Shown: positions 44,687 through 54,243 of the stretch, one piece after another
Layout of the letters: each line of letters starts with the position of its first letter
Numbering within the stretch: the first letter of the stretch is position 1
NCBI GenBank assembly: GCA_964653595.1
Contig: CAZZHH010000019.1
Coordinates: 1-62,967 of the forward strand
Length of the DNA: 62,967 bases
Reading direction: 5' to 3'
Source of the DNA: JBAXTE01 sp964653595
GTDB lineage: Bacteria > Bacteroidota > Bacteroidia > Bacteroidales > WCHB1-69
Position numbers and translations under genes: made by a program
Notes under the pieces: model-generated
What the model was told of the DNA's origin: nothing
The model's input: only the letters and a program-made list of their open reading frames with translations
The model's database searches: none

Positions 44687-47293
44687 TTATGGATTGGCAC
44701 CAGTGCCAGCATTGATATAACATCTGATAATGTTGTAACTGCTACAAGCGGTTCCTAATTTAATTCCATAATTTACAATATTTGACCCAGCGGTATGACC
44801 TGTAACAGAAGGAGATCCAGGCATTTCAATTCGAATGTCTTGAATTCTAAATTGTATGGCACCATCATCTACTTTGAAAGCAGTGCAGGTGTTTGGACTA
44901 GCGGCATCGGGAGCGTTTGTTCTGCGAATGGTAGTGGTGTTAGCACCACCAGTCATATTGCTCGATTTTGTTGTAAAAAGTAGGTCATACCCACCTTCGA
45001 TGGTAATGTAGCTAGGAATAATTTGGTAATTAGTAAGCGTATAAATACCTTTTTGCATTTTTATGATAGTGTTAGTACACATTGCTTTGGTTACTGCGTC
45101 TGCGAGAGTAGTAGGGGAGTTCTTTGTTAACCCAGTTCCACCACCCGATGGAGATACATATAATACATCACAAGATCCACCTCCAGTGCCAGATCCGGCT
45201 AGACTAATAATACTTGTAGGATTGTTTGAGTTTACACATCCATTAGAGGTGGTGGCAGTTACAGTGTAGGTGCCTGGAGAATTCACAGAAATACTTGCTG
45301 TGGTTGCCCCTGTAGACCATAAGTAGGTACAACCAGCGGTGCTTACGCCGTTTACAGTGGTAGATGCAGTAATGGTAGTAGGAAAACTACAAACACTTTT
45401 GTTAGCAGGATTAATGGATGTAGTGATGTTTCCTTCTACAGTCACACTAGTGTTGGCGGTACGCGTGCAGCCTCCGTAGGTAGCTGAAACAGTGTAAGTT
45501 GTGGATATTGCAGGTGATAATCCGCTGAAGATTCCGTTAGTGTTGTTGGTTAATCCGCCTGGATTTAAAGTGTATGTTGTCACCGATGGTGTGCCATCTG
45601 CACCGTTTGCATTCAAACTTACCGTTTGTCCATAACAGATTGTACTAGGAGTAGCTGTTAGAGTGAGCGGAGCTAAATAGTTAAAAGTAACCGTTCCCCC
45701 AGGCTGAATTAAGTTCCCACATTTGTCTGCTAACATTGCTCCTGAGTTGATAAATATTTGATATACTCCAGTTGTTAAAGTTCCATCATGTGTGAGGGTG
45801 ATTTGGTTTGTGAGGTCACCACCTGAGCATCCCACCCCAGTAACTTGGGTGATAGCACTCGTAAAGTTCTGCCCTGTGGTAGTGTTTGTTAGGGTATAAT
45901 CACTTTGTCGAATGCTTAAACAGTTAATATTTTCATTCATGGTAGTAGTTATGGTATTTGCAGAGCAGGAGCTGGTAGCTGAAGTCATGTATGGATATTC
46001 CCCATATAAAGGTGGACGGTCAACAATAGAAGCGGTACCAGAGGTAACGTTAAAAGTGAGTGTATATCCATTTACGTCGGCAGAGTAGTTATTTACTATC
46101 AGTACATAGGAATTTCCAGCTATTACGGGAATTCCAGGCATCGTTGGAAGTCCTCCGGCTCCTAAACTTCTTGGGATTGTAGCATCTACTGGCAAAGTAG
46201 TTCCTGTAGAGCCATAGGTGCCAGAGTAGTTGCAAAGTACAGGAGTTGAGCCGGGTATGTTTGAACAACCCCCAATTGCAGTTAAGTTATATAATGCCCA
46301 ATCATAATCTTTTGTAGTATTGATGGTAAAGGCTAGGTCTCCATTCGTTTGTGGTGTAAAAACGTACCATACAGAATTAGATTCTCCGCCTGTTAGACAA
46401 GTCGATCCATAATTTATTTCTTGATATCCTCCATAGCCCGTATAAGATATCGTTTGGTTGTAGGTAACATCGCAAACGGGAATTGCTCCTGCACAATCTT
46501 GTTCCGGTCCGGTAATGAGCAATGGTGCTACCGACTGAGTGCCACAAATTCGAAAACTCGAAAGCTGATTCCCTACTCCAGGTTGTGAAGCAATCATGAG
46601 ATAATAAGTGCCGGCTGTTAAATTGTAGAATTTTTTGGTTAATGGGTTGGTGGTAGTGTTACACTCTGCTAAAATGCCAGTAGGAGCAGTACAAGTGCCA
46701 CTCATTAAGTAAAAGTAAATTTGTCTTCCTAAATCGGCAATATTATCTAAGGTAATGGTAATCATGTTGTTGCTACCTGTGATAGTAAACTTGTAAAAAA
46801 TAGAGGGAGATCCACTGGGAATACATCCACCATAGAAATCTGAAGTAGATTCTAAGTTGGATTGACTTGTTAGACAGGCACCATTCACAGGTAAAATCGA
46901 AGCGTTGCATATTGCGTCATTGGCAGGAGCAGCAGTAGTGCTTTTGGCCGAAGTAGAATCGTATAATAATTTTCCTAGTTTGCTGTGAGGAGGATTTGCA
47001 ATGATAGTTCTGGGTTTAACGGTGTCCAAAACGACAGGCGTTTCTAGTATAAGCGAGCTTATGTTTCTAGCAGAATCTGCTAATTGAATAGGTAGTTGAG
47101 ATTCTATGGGTTTTACCCTGTCTGATTTTTTGATCTTTTCATGATTGAAATTTTTCTCCTTAATAGCCTTAGATTTTGAATATTGTTCACTGCCATTTTG
47201 GTTTTCAACTTGAGAATAAGAAGGTGATTCTTTTATTGCTATAGAGAATAATAGTATACATTGTATTAAATATGTGAGTGTTGCTTTTTTCAT
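44687..47293 (-). CDS. Secreted repeat protein without sorting domain (868 aa)
   Basis: Signal about 1-27 (ending SYSQ). Two PPC-like beta-sandwich domains (about 120-255, 260-420) with CAGAIPVC and a YDWALYNL stretch, then Ig-like domains (about 540-620 and 620-700). From about 705 it resembles the start of a parallel beta-helix (DVLYVSPSGGGTG, LADAVTKAM, YITIEGGYD), but only about 160 residues are present and the chain ends in YINAGTGANP. No T9SS C-terminal domain is found, so it may be truncated or its export signal is non-standard. The giant protein begins 51 bp downstream on the same strand, suggesting one transcript. Confidence 0.75.
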   Translation of the reverse strand: MKKATLTYLIQCILLFSIAIKESPSYSQVENQNGSEQYSKSKAIKEKNFNHEKIKKSDRVKPIESQLPIQLADSARNISSLILETPVVLDTVKPRTIIANPPHSKLGKLLYDSTSAKSTTAAPANDAICNASILPVNGACLTSQSNLESTSDFYGGCIPSGSPSIFYKFTITGSNNMITITLDNIADLGRQIYFYLMSGTCTAPTGILAECNTTTNPLTKKFYNLTAGTYYLMIASQPGVGNQLSSFRICGTQSVAPLLITGPEQDCAGAIPVCDVTYNQTISYTGYGGYQEINYGSTCLTGGESNSVWYVFTPQTNGDLAFTINTTKDYDWALYNLTAIGGCSNIPGSTPVLCNYSGTYGSTGTTLPVDATIPRSLGAGGLPTMPGIPVIAGNSYVLIVNNYSADVNGYTLTFNVTSGTASIVDRPPLYGEYPYMTSATSSCSANTITTTMNENINCLSIRQSDYTLTNTTTGQNFTSAITQVTGVGCSGGDLTNQITLTHDGTLTTGVYQIFINSGAMLADKCGNLIQPGGTVTFNYLAPLTLTATPSTICYGQTVSLNANGADGTPSVTTYTLNPGGLTNNTNGIFSGLSPAISTTYTVSATYGGCTRTANTSVTVEGNITTSINPANKSVCSFPTTITASTTVNGVSTAGCTYLWSTGATTASISVNSPGTYTVTATTSNGCVNSNNPTSIISLAGSGTGGGSCDVLYVSPSGGGTGLTKNSPTTLADAVTKAMCTNTIIKMQKGIYTLTNYQIIPSYITIEGGYDLLFTTKSSNMTGGANTTTIRRTNAPDAASPNTCTAFKVDDGAIQFRIQDIRIEMPGSPSVTGHTAGSNIVNYGIKLGTACSSYNIIRCYINAGTGANP

Positions 47294-47952
47294 AAATCTT
47301 ATTCTTGTGTTTTTTTACTTGATCTCAAAAAATTTAAACTTAAAAAAAAAATAATTTTTCTAATCAAAATCCCCCAATTTTGTTCTTTTAATCCAATATT
47401 GCAAAATATACGATATAAATGCCATGTGTGGTGTTAAAAATTTATTATATTAACCATAAATTCGTGTTAATAACTATTGTAAAAAGTGTGATTTTAACAA
47501 AATGAAGAATAGTTGATGGTGTTATATTGAAAATTTAATTAATAACATTTGATATTTTGAGATATTTAACTTTTATGACAAATAAATTGTTGACATAATT
47601 TCTTAAAATGTCAATTTATTGAAGTAATTGTATCAATTTTGGTTTTAGGAATTAGATATTTATATTCAAAAAATATTTATCGTGTATATTTATAAGATGC
47701 GATGGGGTGATTTTTACAAATATTAAATTTATTAGTTAACCAGGTTTCGTTTGGTTGTTTGCAAACGTTTTTTTAGGATAATTGGATGATTATTCAGTAT
47801 CATGATTATTATACATAGATCAAAAATAGTTGTATTTGTTAATTTTCAAACGAAGCATAATCTATTTTCTCCTTGTAAGTTCATGATACAGAGAATTTTT
47901 AATATTTTGAATAGAAATAATAGTGTTAAAGCTTCTTTTTTTTTTGGTTTTA
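47294..47952. other. Divergent intergenic region, left of the riboswitch
   Basis: About 650 bp of AT-rich DNA between two divergent genes. No TAnnTTTG box was found for the minus-strand gene, and no ORF with coding character. It precedes the TPP riboswitch promoter. Confidence 0.5.
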
Positions 47953-47984
47953 TTGTTTCCCAAATCAAAAATGTATTAAATTTG
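47953..47984 (+). promoter_or_regulatory. Promoter of the riboswitch-receptor transcript
   Basis: TTG (47953-47955) and TAAATTTG (47977-47984) are 21 bp apart. The expected start is just upstream of the aptamer. Confidence 0.7.
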
Positions 47985-47991
47985 CGCCGTC

Positions 47992-48090
47992 AAATAGAAA
48001 GGGGTGCCTTAACAAAACGGGCTGAGATCAAACCCATTGAACCTGATGCGGGTAGTGCCGACGAAGGGAATATAGGCAAATTAACGAATT
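47992..48090 (+). promoter_or_regulatory. TPP riboswitch (THI element)
   Basis: The aptamer shows GGGGTGCC, then GGCTGAGAT, CATTGAACCTGATGCGGGT, and TGCCGACGAAGGGAA, in canonical order. A hairpin GATAGAT/ATCTATC (48092-48117) lies between the aptamer and the ATG and could form the expression platform; there is no U-run after it, which favours control of translation initiation over termination. Confidence 0.93.
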
Positions 48091-48146
48091 GGATAGATAT
48101 TTTCCCTTTCATCTATCTGGTATGTTATACAAAAAAACAAAAAAAA

Positions 48147-50552
48147 ATGAAATTTAAAATTTCGATGACGATGGTAGCGTGGATGTTGATTACTTCCATT
48201 CATGCGCAGTTTTCCATCACAGGCATGGTGAAAAATGCCGAAACAAAAGAGCCTATGGCTGGGGCTCATGTTATGGTGAATAGCCAGTTAAAAGCGGAAG
48301 TAACCAACAAAAAAGGTGAGTTTTCAATTTCTGGTTTAAAAACCGGTAGTTACACGATTCATGTCTCTTATATTGGGTATGAGACTCACTCTGAGATTGT
48401 GGAAATTCGTGCCAATCAAACAGTAGAAGTTTTCATGCGACCAACCTCTATTGTTAGCGACGAAGTGGTGGTAAGTGCTACCCGGGCAGATGAAAAGACG
48501 CCAACCGCTTACGAAGATATTCATAAAAACGCTATTAAAATGGCTAATGATGCACGTAACATTACTGCAGTAATTGATCAATCAGTTTCCGTTGTTACCA
48601 CCTCGGATGCTGGTACAGGCATTGGCAATGTAGGCTATCGCCTTCGTGGGAGCGATGAAACTCGTATCAATGTTACTATTGACGGGGTTCCTTTGAACGA
48701 CCCTGAATCTCAAGGTGCTTGGTTTGTCAATTTGCCCGATTTTGCCTCTTCTGTCGATAATCTCCAGATTCAACGTGGTGTGGGCACCTCTTCTAACGGA
48801 GCAGCAGCATTCGGAGCGAGTATGAACTTTCAAACTCTCAAGTTTCAACCCAATGCATATGCAGAAATCAACGAAGTGGTGGGCTCTTTTAACACCTTCA
48901 AACATAATATCAATTTCGGAACCGGATTACTTAATAATAGGTTTGCATTCGACGGAAGATTGTCAAAAATTACTTCCGATGGATTTGTAGATAGATCTTC
49001 TGCTGATTTGAGTTCTAGTTATCTTGCCGCCTCTTATTACGGGAAAAAAAGCATGATAAAATTGATGATGATGAGTGGTAAAGAGAAAACAGATCAATCT
49101 TGGGACGGAATCCCTTCTACAATATTAGATACCAATCGTACTTTTAATGGAATTGGTGCTTATTATGATGCCAATGGACAATTGAAATATTACCAAAACG
49201 AAACCGATAACTATTCTCAGACTCGCTACCATCTTAGTTTTGTTAATGAGTTAAATGCTAAATTAAATTTATCTGCTACTGTTTTCTACACACGAGGATT
49301 TGGCTATTACGAACAGTATAAAGACAATGCTAAATATAAAAAATATGGAGTCGATAATCAAATTATTGGCAACGATACCATCACGAAATCAGATTTGATA
49401 CGTCGGAAATATCTAGATAATCATTTCTATGGTATCACGTTGGCGGCAAAGTATAAACCCACCGAAAAACTCTCGATTACTCTGGGTGGAGCTGCAAATA
49501 ATTATGATGGGAAACATTATGGAAGAGTGATTTGGATGCAAGTGGCTGGTCTTCTACCTAACGAATTTGATTATTACAATGGCACTGGAGTAAAGCGCGA
49601 TATTCATGGGTTTGTTAAAGCAAATTATCAACTTTTTTCATCGCTAAACTTATGGGCAGACATACAAATTCGAAACATAGATTATAAAATTTCTGGAATC
49701 GATGGGGATTTGAGAGACATAACCCAAAAACATAATTGGAATTTCTTTAATCCAAAAGGGGGTGTTTCGTACGAAGTGAATAAACTTCACAAAGTATACG
49801 CTTCTTATGCAATAGCCAATCGGGAACCTACTAGGAGTGCGTTAACAGATGCGGTAGACTCATTAAGACCAACGCCAGAAACTCTGAATGACTTGGAATT
49901 CGGATATCATCTCTCGTTGAAAAAAGTTTCTGTAAACACTAACTTTTATTATATGAGCTACAAAAATCAACTAGTGTTTACTGGAGAAATTAATGATGTA
50001 GGTGCTGCTGTAATGAAAAACGTGGATAAAAGTTATCGCGCTGGAATTGAGCTGTCTGCGATTTGGCAACCTTTACCTAAATTAAAATGGCAAGCAAATG
50101 TAACTTTTAGCAGGAATAAAATTAGCAATTTCAGAGAGTTCGTCGATGATTGGGATACTTGGGGACAAAAAGATACCTTGATTGGTAAAACGAATATTGC
50201 TTTTTCTCCAGAAATTGTTGCTGCTAGTTCAATTACTTATATTCCTTTCAAAAAAATGGAATGTACACTAACAACTAAATATGTTGGCAATCAATTTATC
50301 GACAACTCATCTAGTAAAGACAGAATGTTGGATGCTTATTTGGTAAACAACTTTACTATTCGCTATTCCATTCATCCTAAGTTTTTTAAAGAGGTTTCCT
50401 TTTTTGTAAGTGCAAATAATTTTTTGGATGAAATGTATGTTGCAAATGCGTGGATTTATAGTTATTACGAAGGTGGCGAACGCAAAGCGCTAGATGGTTA
50501 TTTTCCTCAAGCTGGAAGAAATTTTATGGGAGGAGTTTCTGTTAAATTGTAA
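48147..50552 (+). CDS. TonB-dependent receptor, probable thiamine uptake
   Basis: An 801-residue outer-membrane transporter. Signal about 1-21 (ending IHAQ), then a CarboxypepD_reg-like domain (about 22-105) and a TonB box region EVVVSATRADE near 109-119. The plug domain follows, with RLRGSDETRINVTIDGVPLNDPESQG near 168-193, and the barrel ends in GRNFMGGVSVKL. The start at 48147 is chosen because the riboswitch occupies the upstream frame; an earlier start at 47802 would run through the aptamer and is rejected. TPP control makes a thiamine or precursor substrate very likely. The usual partners (pnuT, tnr3) are not beside it. A bidirectional terminator follows the stop. Confidence 0.93.
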   Translation: MKFKISMTMVAWMLITSIHAQFSITGMVKNAETKEPMAGAHVMVNSQLKAEVTNKKGEFSISGLKTGSYTIHVSYIGYETHSEIVEIRANQTVEVFMRPTSIVSDEVVVSATRADEKTPTAYEDIHKNAIKMANDARNITAVIDQSVSVVTTSDAGTGIGNVGYRLRGSDETRINVTIDGVPLNDPESQGAWFVNLPDFASSVDNLQIQRGVGTSSNGAAAFGASMNFQTLKFQPNAYAEINEVVGSFNTFKHNINFGTGLLNNRFAFDGRLSKITSDGFVDRSSADLSSSYLAASYYGKKSMIKLMMMSGKEKTDQSWDGIPSTILDTNRTFNGIGAYYDANGQLKYYQNETDNYSQTRYHLSFVNELNAKLNLSATVFYTRGFGYYEQYKDNAKYKKYGVDNQIIGNDTITKSDLIRRKYLDNHFYGITLAAKYKPTEKLSITLGGAANNYDGKHYGRVIWMQVAGLLPNEFDYYNGTGVKRDIHGFVKANYQLFSSLNLWADIQIRNIDYKISGIDGDLRDITQKHNWNFFNPKGGVSYEVNKLHKVYASYAIANREPTRSALTDAVDSLRPTPETLNDLEFGYHLSLKKVSVNTNFYYMSYKNQLVFTGEINDVGAAVMKNVDKSYRAGIELSAIWQPLPKLKWQANVTFSRNKISNFREFVDDWDTWGQKDTLIGKTNIAFSPEIVAASSITYIPFKKMECTLTTKYVGNQFIDNSSSKDRMLDAYLVNNFTIRYSIHPKFFKEVSFFVSANNFLDEMYVANAWIYSYYEGGERKALDGYFPQAGRNFMGGVSVKL

Positions 50553-50568
50553 ATTTTTGGCTTACTAT

Positions 50569-50615
50569 CACACAAAAAAAAAGCTGTCCTAAGGGGCAGT
50601 TTTTTTTTTGTGTGT
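50569..50615. terminator. Bidirectional terminator between receptor and yebC
   Basis: CACAAAAAAAAAGCTG (50571-50586) pairs with CAG plus a T run and GTGTG (50597-50615). It ends both convergent genes. Confidence 0.85.
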
Positions 50616-50625
50616 CATATCAAAG

Positions 50626-51339
50626 TTATAATTTGATATTATGGAAAACATTGGTTACATCGTCGTCTTCCTCTAATTTGTCTATTAATTTGAAAACTTC
50701 TTCTTTTTGGTCTTCATTTAACTCTTTTGTGTCGTTAGGAATACGTTCGAATTTAAACGATTTAATCTCAAACCCATTTTCTTCAAAATATTTTTGAATA
50801 GGACCAAAGCTTTGAAAATCAGCAAAAATCATCAACTCATTGTCTTCTTCAAATACTTCATCTACGTTAAAATCAATTAGTTCAAGTTCAAGTTCTTCTA
50901 AATCAATATCTGGTTTTGTGACAACCGTAAAACTGCACTTTCTATCGAAGATAAAATCTAACATGCCAGTAGTTCCAAGAGAACCATTGTTCTTGTTGAA
51001 ATAAGCTCTAATATTTGCAACAGTTCGTGTTGAATTGTCGGTAGCAGTTTCAATCAAAATTGCAACACCATGAGGTCCATATCCTTCATATACGATTTCT
51101 TTATAATCTTTGGTGTCTTTTTCGGTAGCACGTTTAATGGCTCTTTCGATGGTCTCTTTTGGCATATTTTCGTGCTTCGCATTTTGAAGTAAAAGTCGAA
51201 GTTTTGAGTTGTTCTGGGGGTCAGGACCGCTTGTTTTTACGGCCATCGTAATCTCTTTTCCTAAACGAGTAAAAGTTCTCGACATGTTTCCCCAACGCTT
51301 AAACATTCGGGCTTTTCTGTATTCAAACGCACGTCCCAT
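50626..51339 (-). CDS. YebC/PmpR-family protein
   Basis: A 237-residue protein of the YebC/PmpR DUF28 family, which binds nucleic acids and is described as a transcriptional regulator or translation factor. Family residues RAFEYRKARMFKRW near 3-16, AVKTSGPDPQNNSKLR near 33-48 and KEIVYEGYGPHGVA are clear, followed by the typical EMDFIFDRK-like patch (MLDFIFDRK). The size fits the family. It is convergent with the TonB receptor. The promoter is at 51374-51404. Confidence 0.93.
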   Translation of the reverse strand: MGRAFEYRKARMFKRWGNMSRTFTRLGKEITMAVKTSGPDPQNNSKLRLLLQNAKHENMPKETIERAIKRATEKDTKDYKEIVYEGYGPHGVAILIETATDNSTRTVANIRAYFNKNNGSLGTTGMLDFIFDRKCSFTVVTKPDIDLEELELELIDFNVDEVFEEDNELMIFADFQSFGPIQKYFEENGFEIKSFKFERIPNDTKELNEDQKEEVFKLIDKLEEDDDVTNVFHNIKL

Positions 51340-51373
51340 AGTTGCTTTTTTTATTTGTTTGCTATATTTTTTG

Positions 51374-51404
51374 CAAATTTACCATTTAAATTTTTTAATC
51401 ACAA
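51374..51404 (-). promoter_or_regulatory. Promoter of yebC
   Basis: On the minus strand, TTG (51402-51404) and TAAATTTG (51374-51381) are exactly 20 bp apart, giving a leader of about 28 nt. Confidence 0.72.
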
Positions 51405-51412
51405 TAAAAAAA

Positions 51413-52093
51413 TTAGGGATTGTAAATTCTATTGCCAAAAATAGCACTCCCAATCCTCACCATTGTGCTTCCTTGTTCTATTGCTAACTCAAAATCTTCG
51501 GTCATCCCCATGGATAACTCTTTAAATTTTAAGTTATTGACGAAATATTTGTCTTTAAGTGCGTGAAAGACGGTTGCCAGATGATTAAACTCTTTTTTAA
51601 TTTGTTCTGTATCGTCCGTATAGGTTGCCATTCCCATTACCCCATGTATTACAACATTCTTTAGTTGGTTGAATCCCTCAGAATTCAGCATCTGCTCGAC
51701 TTCCTCTATGTCAAAACCAAATTTGGATTCCTCTTCGGCAATGTGAAATTGGAGAAGACATGGGATTTTCCGGTCGTACTTTTTACCCATTTTGTCAATC
51801 TCACACAAGAGTTTAAAACTGTCTATGCTGTGAATCAGGGAGACAAAGGGAGCAATGTATTTAATTTTATTCGTTTGCAAATGGCCGATAAAATGCCACT
51901 CGATGTCTTTCGGCATCGCATCGTGTTTGTCGCGCATTTCGAGAGCTTTATTCTCCCCAAACACACGTTGTCCTACCTCGTATGCCTCCATCAGTAGTTC
52001 TATGGGTTTGGTCTTAGAAACAGCTATCAGGGTAACTTGAGGAGGTAGTAGCTTCTTTATTTTTTGAATATTGCTTTGCGTTGTAGTCATCAT
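51413..52093 (-). CDS. YggS/PLPBP-family PLP homeostasis protein
   Basis: A 226-residue alanine-racemase-fold protein that binds pyridoxal phosphate and balances vitamin B6 and amino acid pools, without known catalysis. The PLP lysine is Lys27 in AVSKTKP; then GQRVFGENKA near 42-51, the conserved EWHFIGHLQTNKIKY near 66-80, and EFSMGMTEDFE-like sequence (LSMGMTEDFELAIEQGSTMVR). The start is one of two adjacent ATGs (52093 or 52090). A -7 box TAACTTTG lies at 52109-52116 on the minus strand, 16 bp from the first ATG. Confidence 0.93.
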   Translation of the reverse strand: MMTTTQSNIQKIKKLLPPQVTLIAVSKTKPIELLMEAYEVGQRVFGENKALEMRDKHDAMPKDIEWHFIGHLQTNKIKYIAPFVSLIHSIDSFKLLCEIDKMGKKYDRKIPCLLQFHIAEEESKFGFDIEEVEQMLNSEGFNQLKNVVIHGVMGMATYTDDTEQIKKEFNHLATVFHALKDKYFVNNLKFKELSMGMTEDFELAIEQGSTMVRIGSAIFGNRIYNP

Positions 52094-52470
52094 TTTTATT
52101 TTGGTTTACAAAGTTAATTATTTTTATATGATATCGTGAAAAGTGAAAAGAAGAACGTGAAAAGAAGAACGTGAAAAGGGTTCCGTGATCCCGATTGCTC
52201 CTATCGGGAGTGAAAAGAAGAAGGAAGAATATCGTGAAAAGAAAATAAAACTTAATTCTCCTTAATTTCTTAATGGTTTATATCTAAGTATTGATCAATT
52301 TCCTAACAATTTTTCTTCTTGAAATGTATCGATGTAGTTTTAAGTATTTTTAATAACAATGACCTTGCTTTTTTGGAAAATCAACTTTTCAAATTTTAAG
52401 GTTAAAAGTATGCTTTAAACTATTTTTAATTATTCTTGTTGTTATTTGTAATATATATAAACAATACATT
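52094..52470. other. Intergenic region yggS-pruA
   Basis: It contains the minus-strand -7 box of yggS (52109-52116), copy 2 of the pyrimidine-rich dispersed element (about 52125-52280) with a CCCGAT/ATCGGG hairpin inside it, and an AT-rich stretch before pruA (52281-52470) in which I see no clear promoter. Confidence 0.6.
52125..52280. repeat. Dispersed pyrimidine-rich element, copy 2 (opposite orientation)
   Basis: Reverse complement of 9358-9475. On the plus strand it reads as purine-rich GTGAAAAG/AAGAAGAACGTGAAAAG repeats. A GATCCCGAT...ATCGGGAG hairpin at 52187-52212 is inserted near the middle. It borders the -7 box of yggS just as copy 1 borders that of panB. Confidence 0.75.
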
Positions 52471-54099
52471 ATGAATAATACAGTTTTTAAATTCGATATA
52501 CCGAACAATGAACCGATTTTGGCTTATAGCGCCCGAAGCAGTTCCCGTACCAAGTTAAAAAAGGAGTTGTCCTATCTTTCTTCTATCAAAACAGATATTC
52601 CATTAATAATTGGGGGCAAAGAGATACGAACCGGAGATATTGGCAACGTAGTGATGCCACACAATCATCAGCATATTTTGGCTACTTATCACAAAGCTGG
52701 GGAAAATGAGATTGATGCAGCCATTGAATCTGCCATGGAAGCCAAAGAGAAATGGATGTCTCTCTCGTGGGTAGAACGAGCATCGGTTACAGTAAAGGCA
52801 GCCGAGCTGATTTCGGTTAAATATAGACATCTTTTAAATGCAGCCACCATGCTGGGACAAGGTAAAAATGTCTACCAAGCAGAGATTGATGCTGCTTGTG
52901 AGACGATTGATTTTCTCCGCTATAACGCTTATTTTGCTTCTCAAATATATTCAGATCAGCCAAAATCTGGATTTGATCAGTTAAATAGATTGGAATACCG
53001 ACCTTTGGAAGGATTTGTCTTTGCTGTCAGTCCCTTTAATTTTACTGCCATTGCCTCCAATTTAAATATGGCGCCAGTATTGATGGGCAATACTACTGTT
53101 TGGAAACCTGCAACTACCGCCTTGTTGTCGAACTATATCCTCATGAAGATTTTTCAAGAGGCTGGTCTTCCCGATGGTGTCATCAATTTCATACCGGGAG
53201 AGGGGAGTTTAATTGGCTCCCATATTTTAAAACATCGCGATTTGGGAGGAATTCATTTTACTGGGTCCAACGGTACTTTTAATACGTTGTGGAAGGGAGT
53301 GGCAGCTAATTTGAGCAATTATAAATCGTATCCCAGAATAGTTGGAGAAACTGGAGGGAAGGATTTTATCGTAGTACATCCTTCTGCTATCCCAAACCAG
53401 GTTGCAACTGCTATTGTAAGGGGGGCTTTTGAATATCAAGGGCAAAAGTGTAGCGCTGCTTCCAGAGCATATGTCCCTATTTCGCTTTGGAATGAGATAA
53501 AAGTTAACCTTCTCCGCCAATTGAGCGAAATTAAAGTAGGAGAGTCTACCGATTTTTCATGTTTTGTAAATGCAGTAATTGATAAAAAATCGTTTGATAA
53601 CTGTATGAAATATATCGATTTCGCAAAAAATGATCATAATGTAGAAATTATTGCCGGAGGTAAAGGGGACGATTCAAAAGGTTATTTTGTTGAACCATCC
53701 ATTTTTGTTACCATAGATCCTGATTTTATCACAATGAAAGAGGAGATATTTGGACCAATTATGACCATATATCTTTACAATGATGCTGAATTTTCTACAA
53801 TTTTAAAATTATGCGATACTACTTCTCCTTATGCATTGACTGGAGCCATTTTTGCAACCGATAGATATGCTGTACTGGAAGCAATGAATGTGTTGAAGTA
53901 TGCAGCGGGAAATTTTTATATCAACGACAAACCTACTGGTGCAATGGTTGGATTACAACCCTTTGGTGGAGCCAGAATGTCGGGTACTAATGATAAAGCG
54001 GGTGGCCCTCTTAATTTGTTGCGATGGGTGAATCCACGCACCATCAAAGAGACCTTCGTGCCAGCCACCGATTTTAAATATCCGTTTTTAAAACCATAG
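52471..54099 (+). CDS. pruA: L-glutamate gamma-semialdehyde dehydrogenase
   Basis: A 542-residue aldehyde dehydrogenase that oxidises L-glutamate-5-semialdehyde to glutamate in proline catabolism. The start NEPILAYSARSSSRTKLKKEL is typical of the Bacteroidota PruA group. The general base Glu293 is in VGETGGKD and the catalytic Cys327 in YQGQKCSAASR. Further NAD-fold motifs are ISPFNFTAIASN-like (AVSPFNFTAIASN) near 185. The final IKETFVPATDFKYPF is family-typical. No proline dehydrogenase (putA/prodh) gene is in the window. The sequence after the stop is repeat-rich. Confidence 0.95.
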   Translation: MNNTVFKFDIPNNEPILAYSARSSSRTKLKKELSYLSSIKTDIPLIIGGKEIRTGDIGNVVMPHNHQHILATYHKAGENEIDAAIESAMEAKEKWMSLSWVERASVTVKAAELISVKYRHLLNAATMLGQGKNVYQAEIDAACETIDFLRYNAYFASQIYSDQPKSGFDQLNRLEYRPLEGFVFAVSPFNFTAIASNLNMAPVLMGNTTVWKPATTALLSNYILMKIFQEAGLPDGVINFIPGEGSLIGSHILKHRDLGGIHFTGSNGTFNTLWKGVAANLSNYKSYPRIVGETGGKDFIVVHPSAIPNQVATAIVRGAFEYQGQKCSAASRAYVPISLWNEIKVNLLRQLSEIKVGESTDFSCFVNAVIDKKSFDNCMKYIDFAKNDHNVEIIAGGKGDDSKGYFVEPSIFVTIDPDFITMKEEIFGPIMTIYLYNDAEFSTILKLCDTTSPYALTGAIFATDRYAVLEAMNVLKYAAGNFYINDKPTGAMVGLQPFGGARMSGTNDKAGGPLNLLRWVNPRTIKETFVPATDFKYPFLKP

Positions 54100-54103
54100 T
54101 TTT

Positions 54104-54220
54104 GCGATCTAGATAAATATTGGGATTGTAACTTATGTTGTGCGATCCCGATAAATATCGGGATTGTAACTTCGCATATATGATTGCAACTTCGCAAATA
54201 TGATTGTAACTTCGCACAAC
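54104..54220. repeat. ATCCCGAT hairpins and three 20-bp tandem repeats
   Basis: ATCCCGAT (54145-54152) and ATCGGGAT (54157-54164) form an 8-bp palindrome with loop AAAT; a degenerate version lies at 54104-54130. Then three tandem 20-bp units based on TGATTGTAACTTCGCA run from 54161 to 54220. The repeats end just before the start of the next gene and mimic an early TTG start. Confidence 0.8.
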
Positions 54221-54243
54221 TTTTTGAATTAAAAATCATGATA

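Noticed and set aside
47802..48146. Extended N-terminus of the TonB receptor.
   Set aside because: It would run through the TPP riboswitch; the signal peptide begins at 48147.
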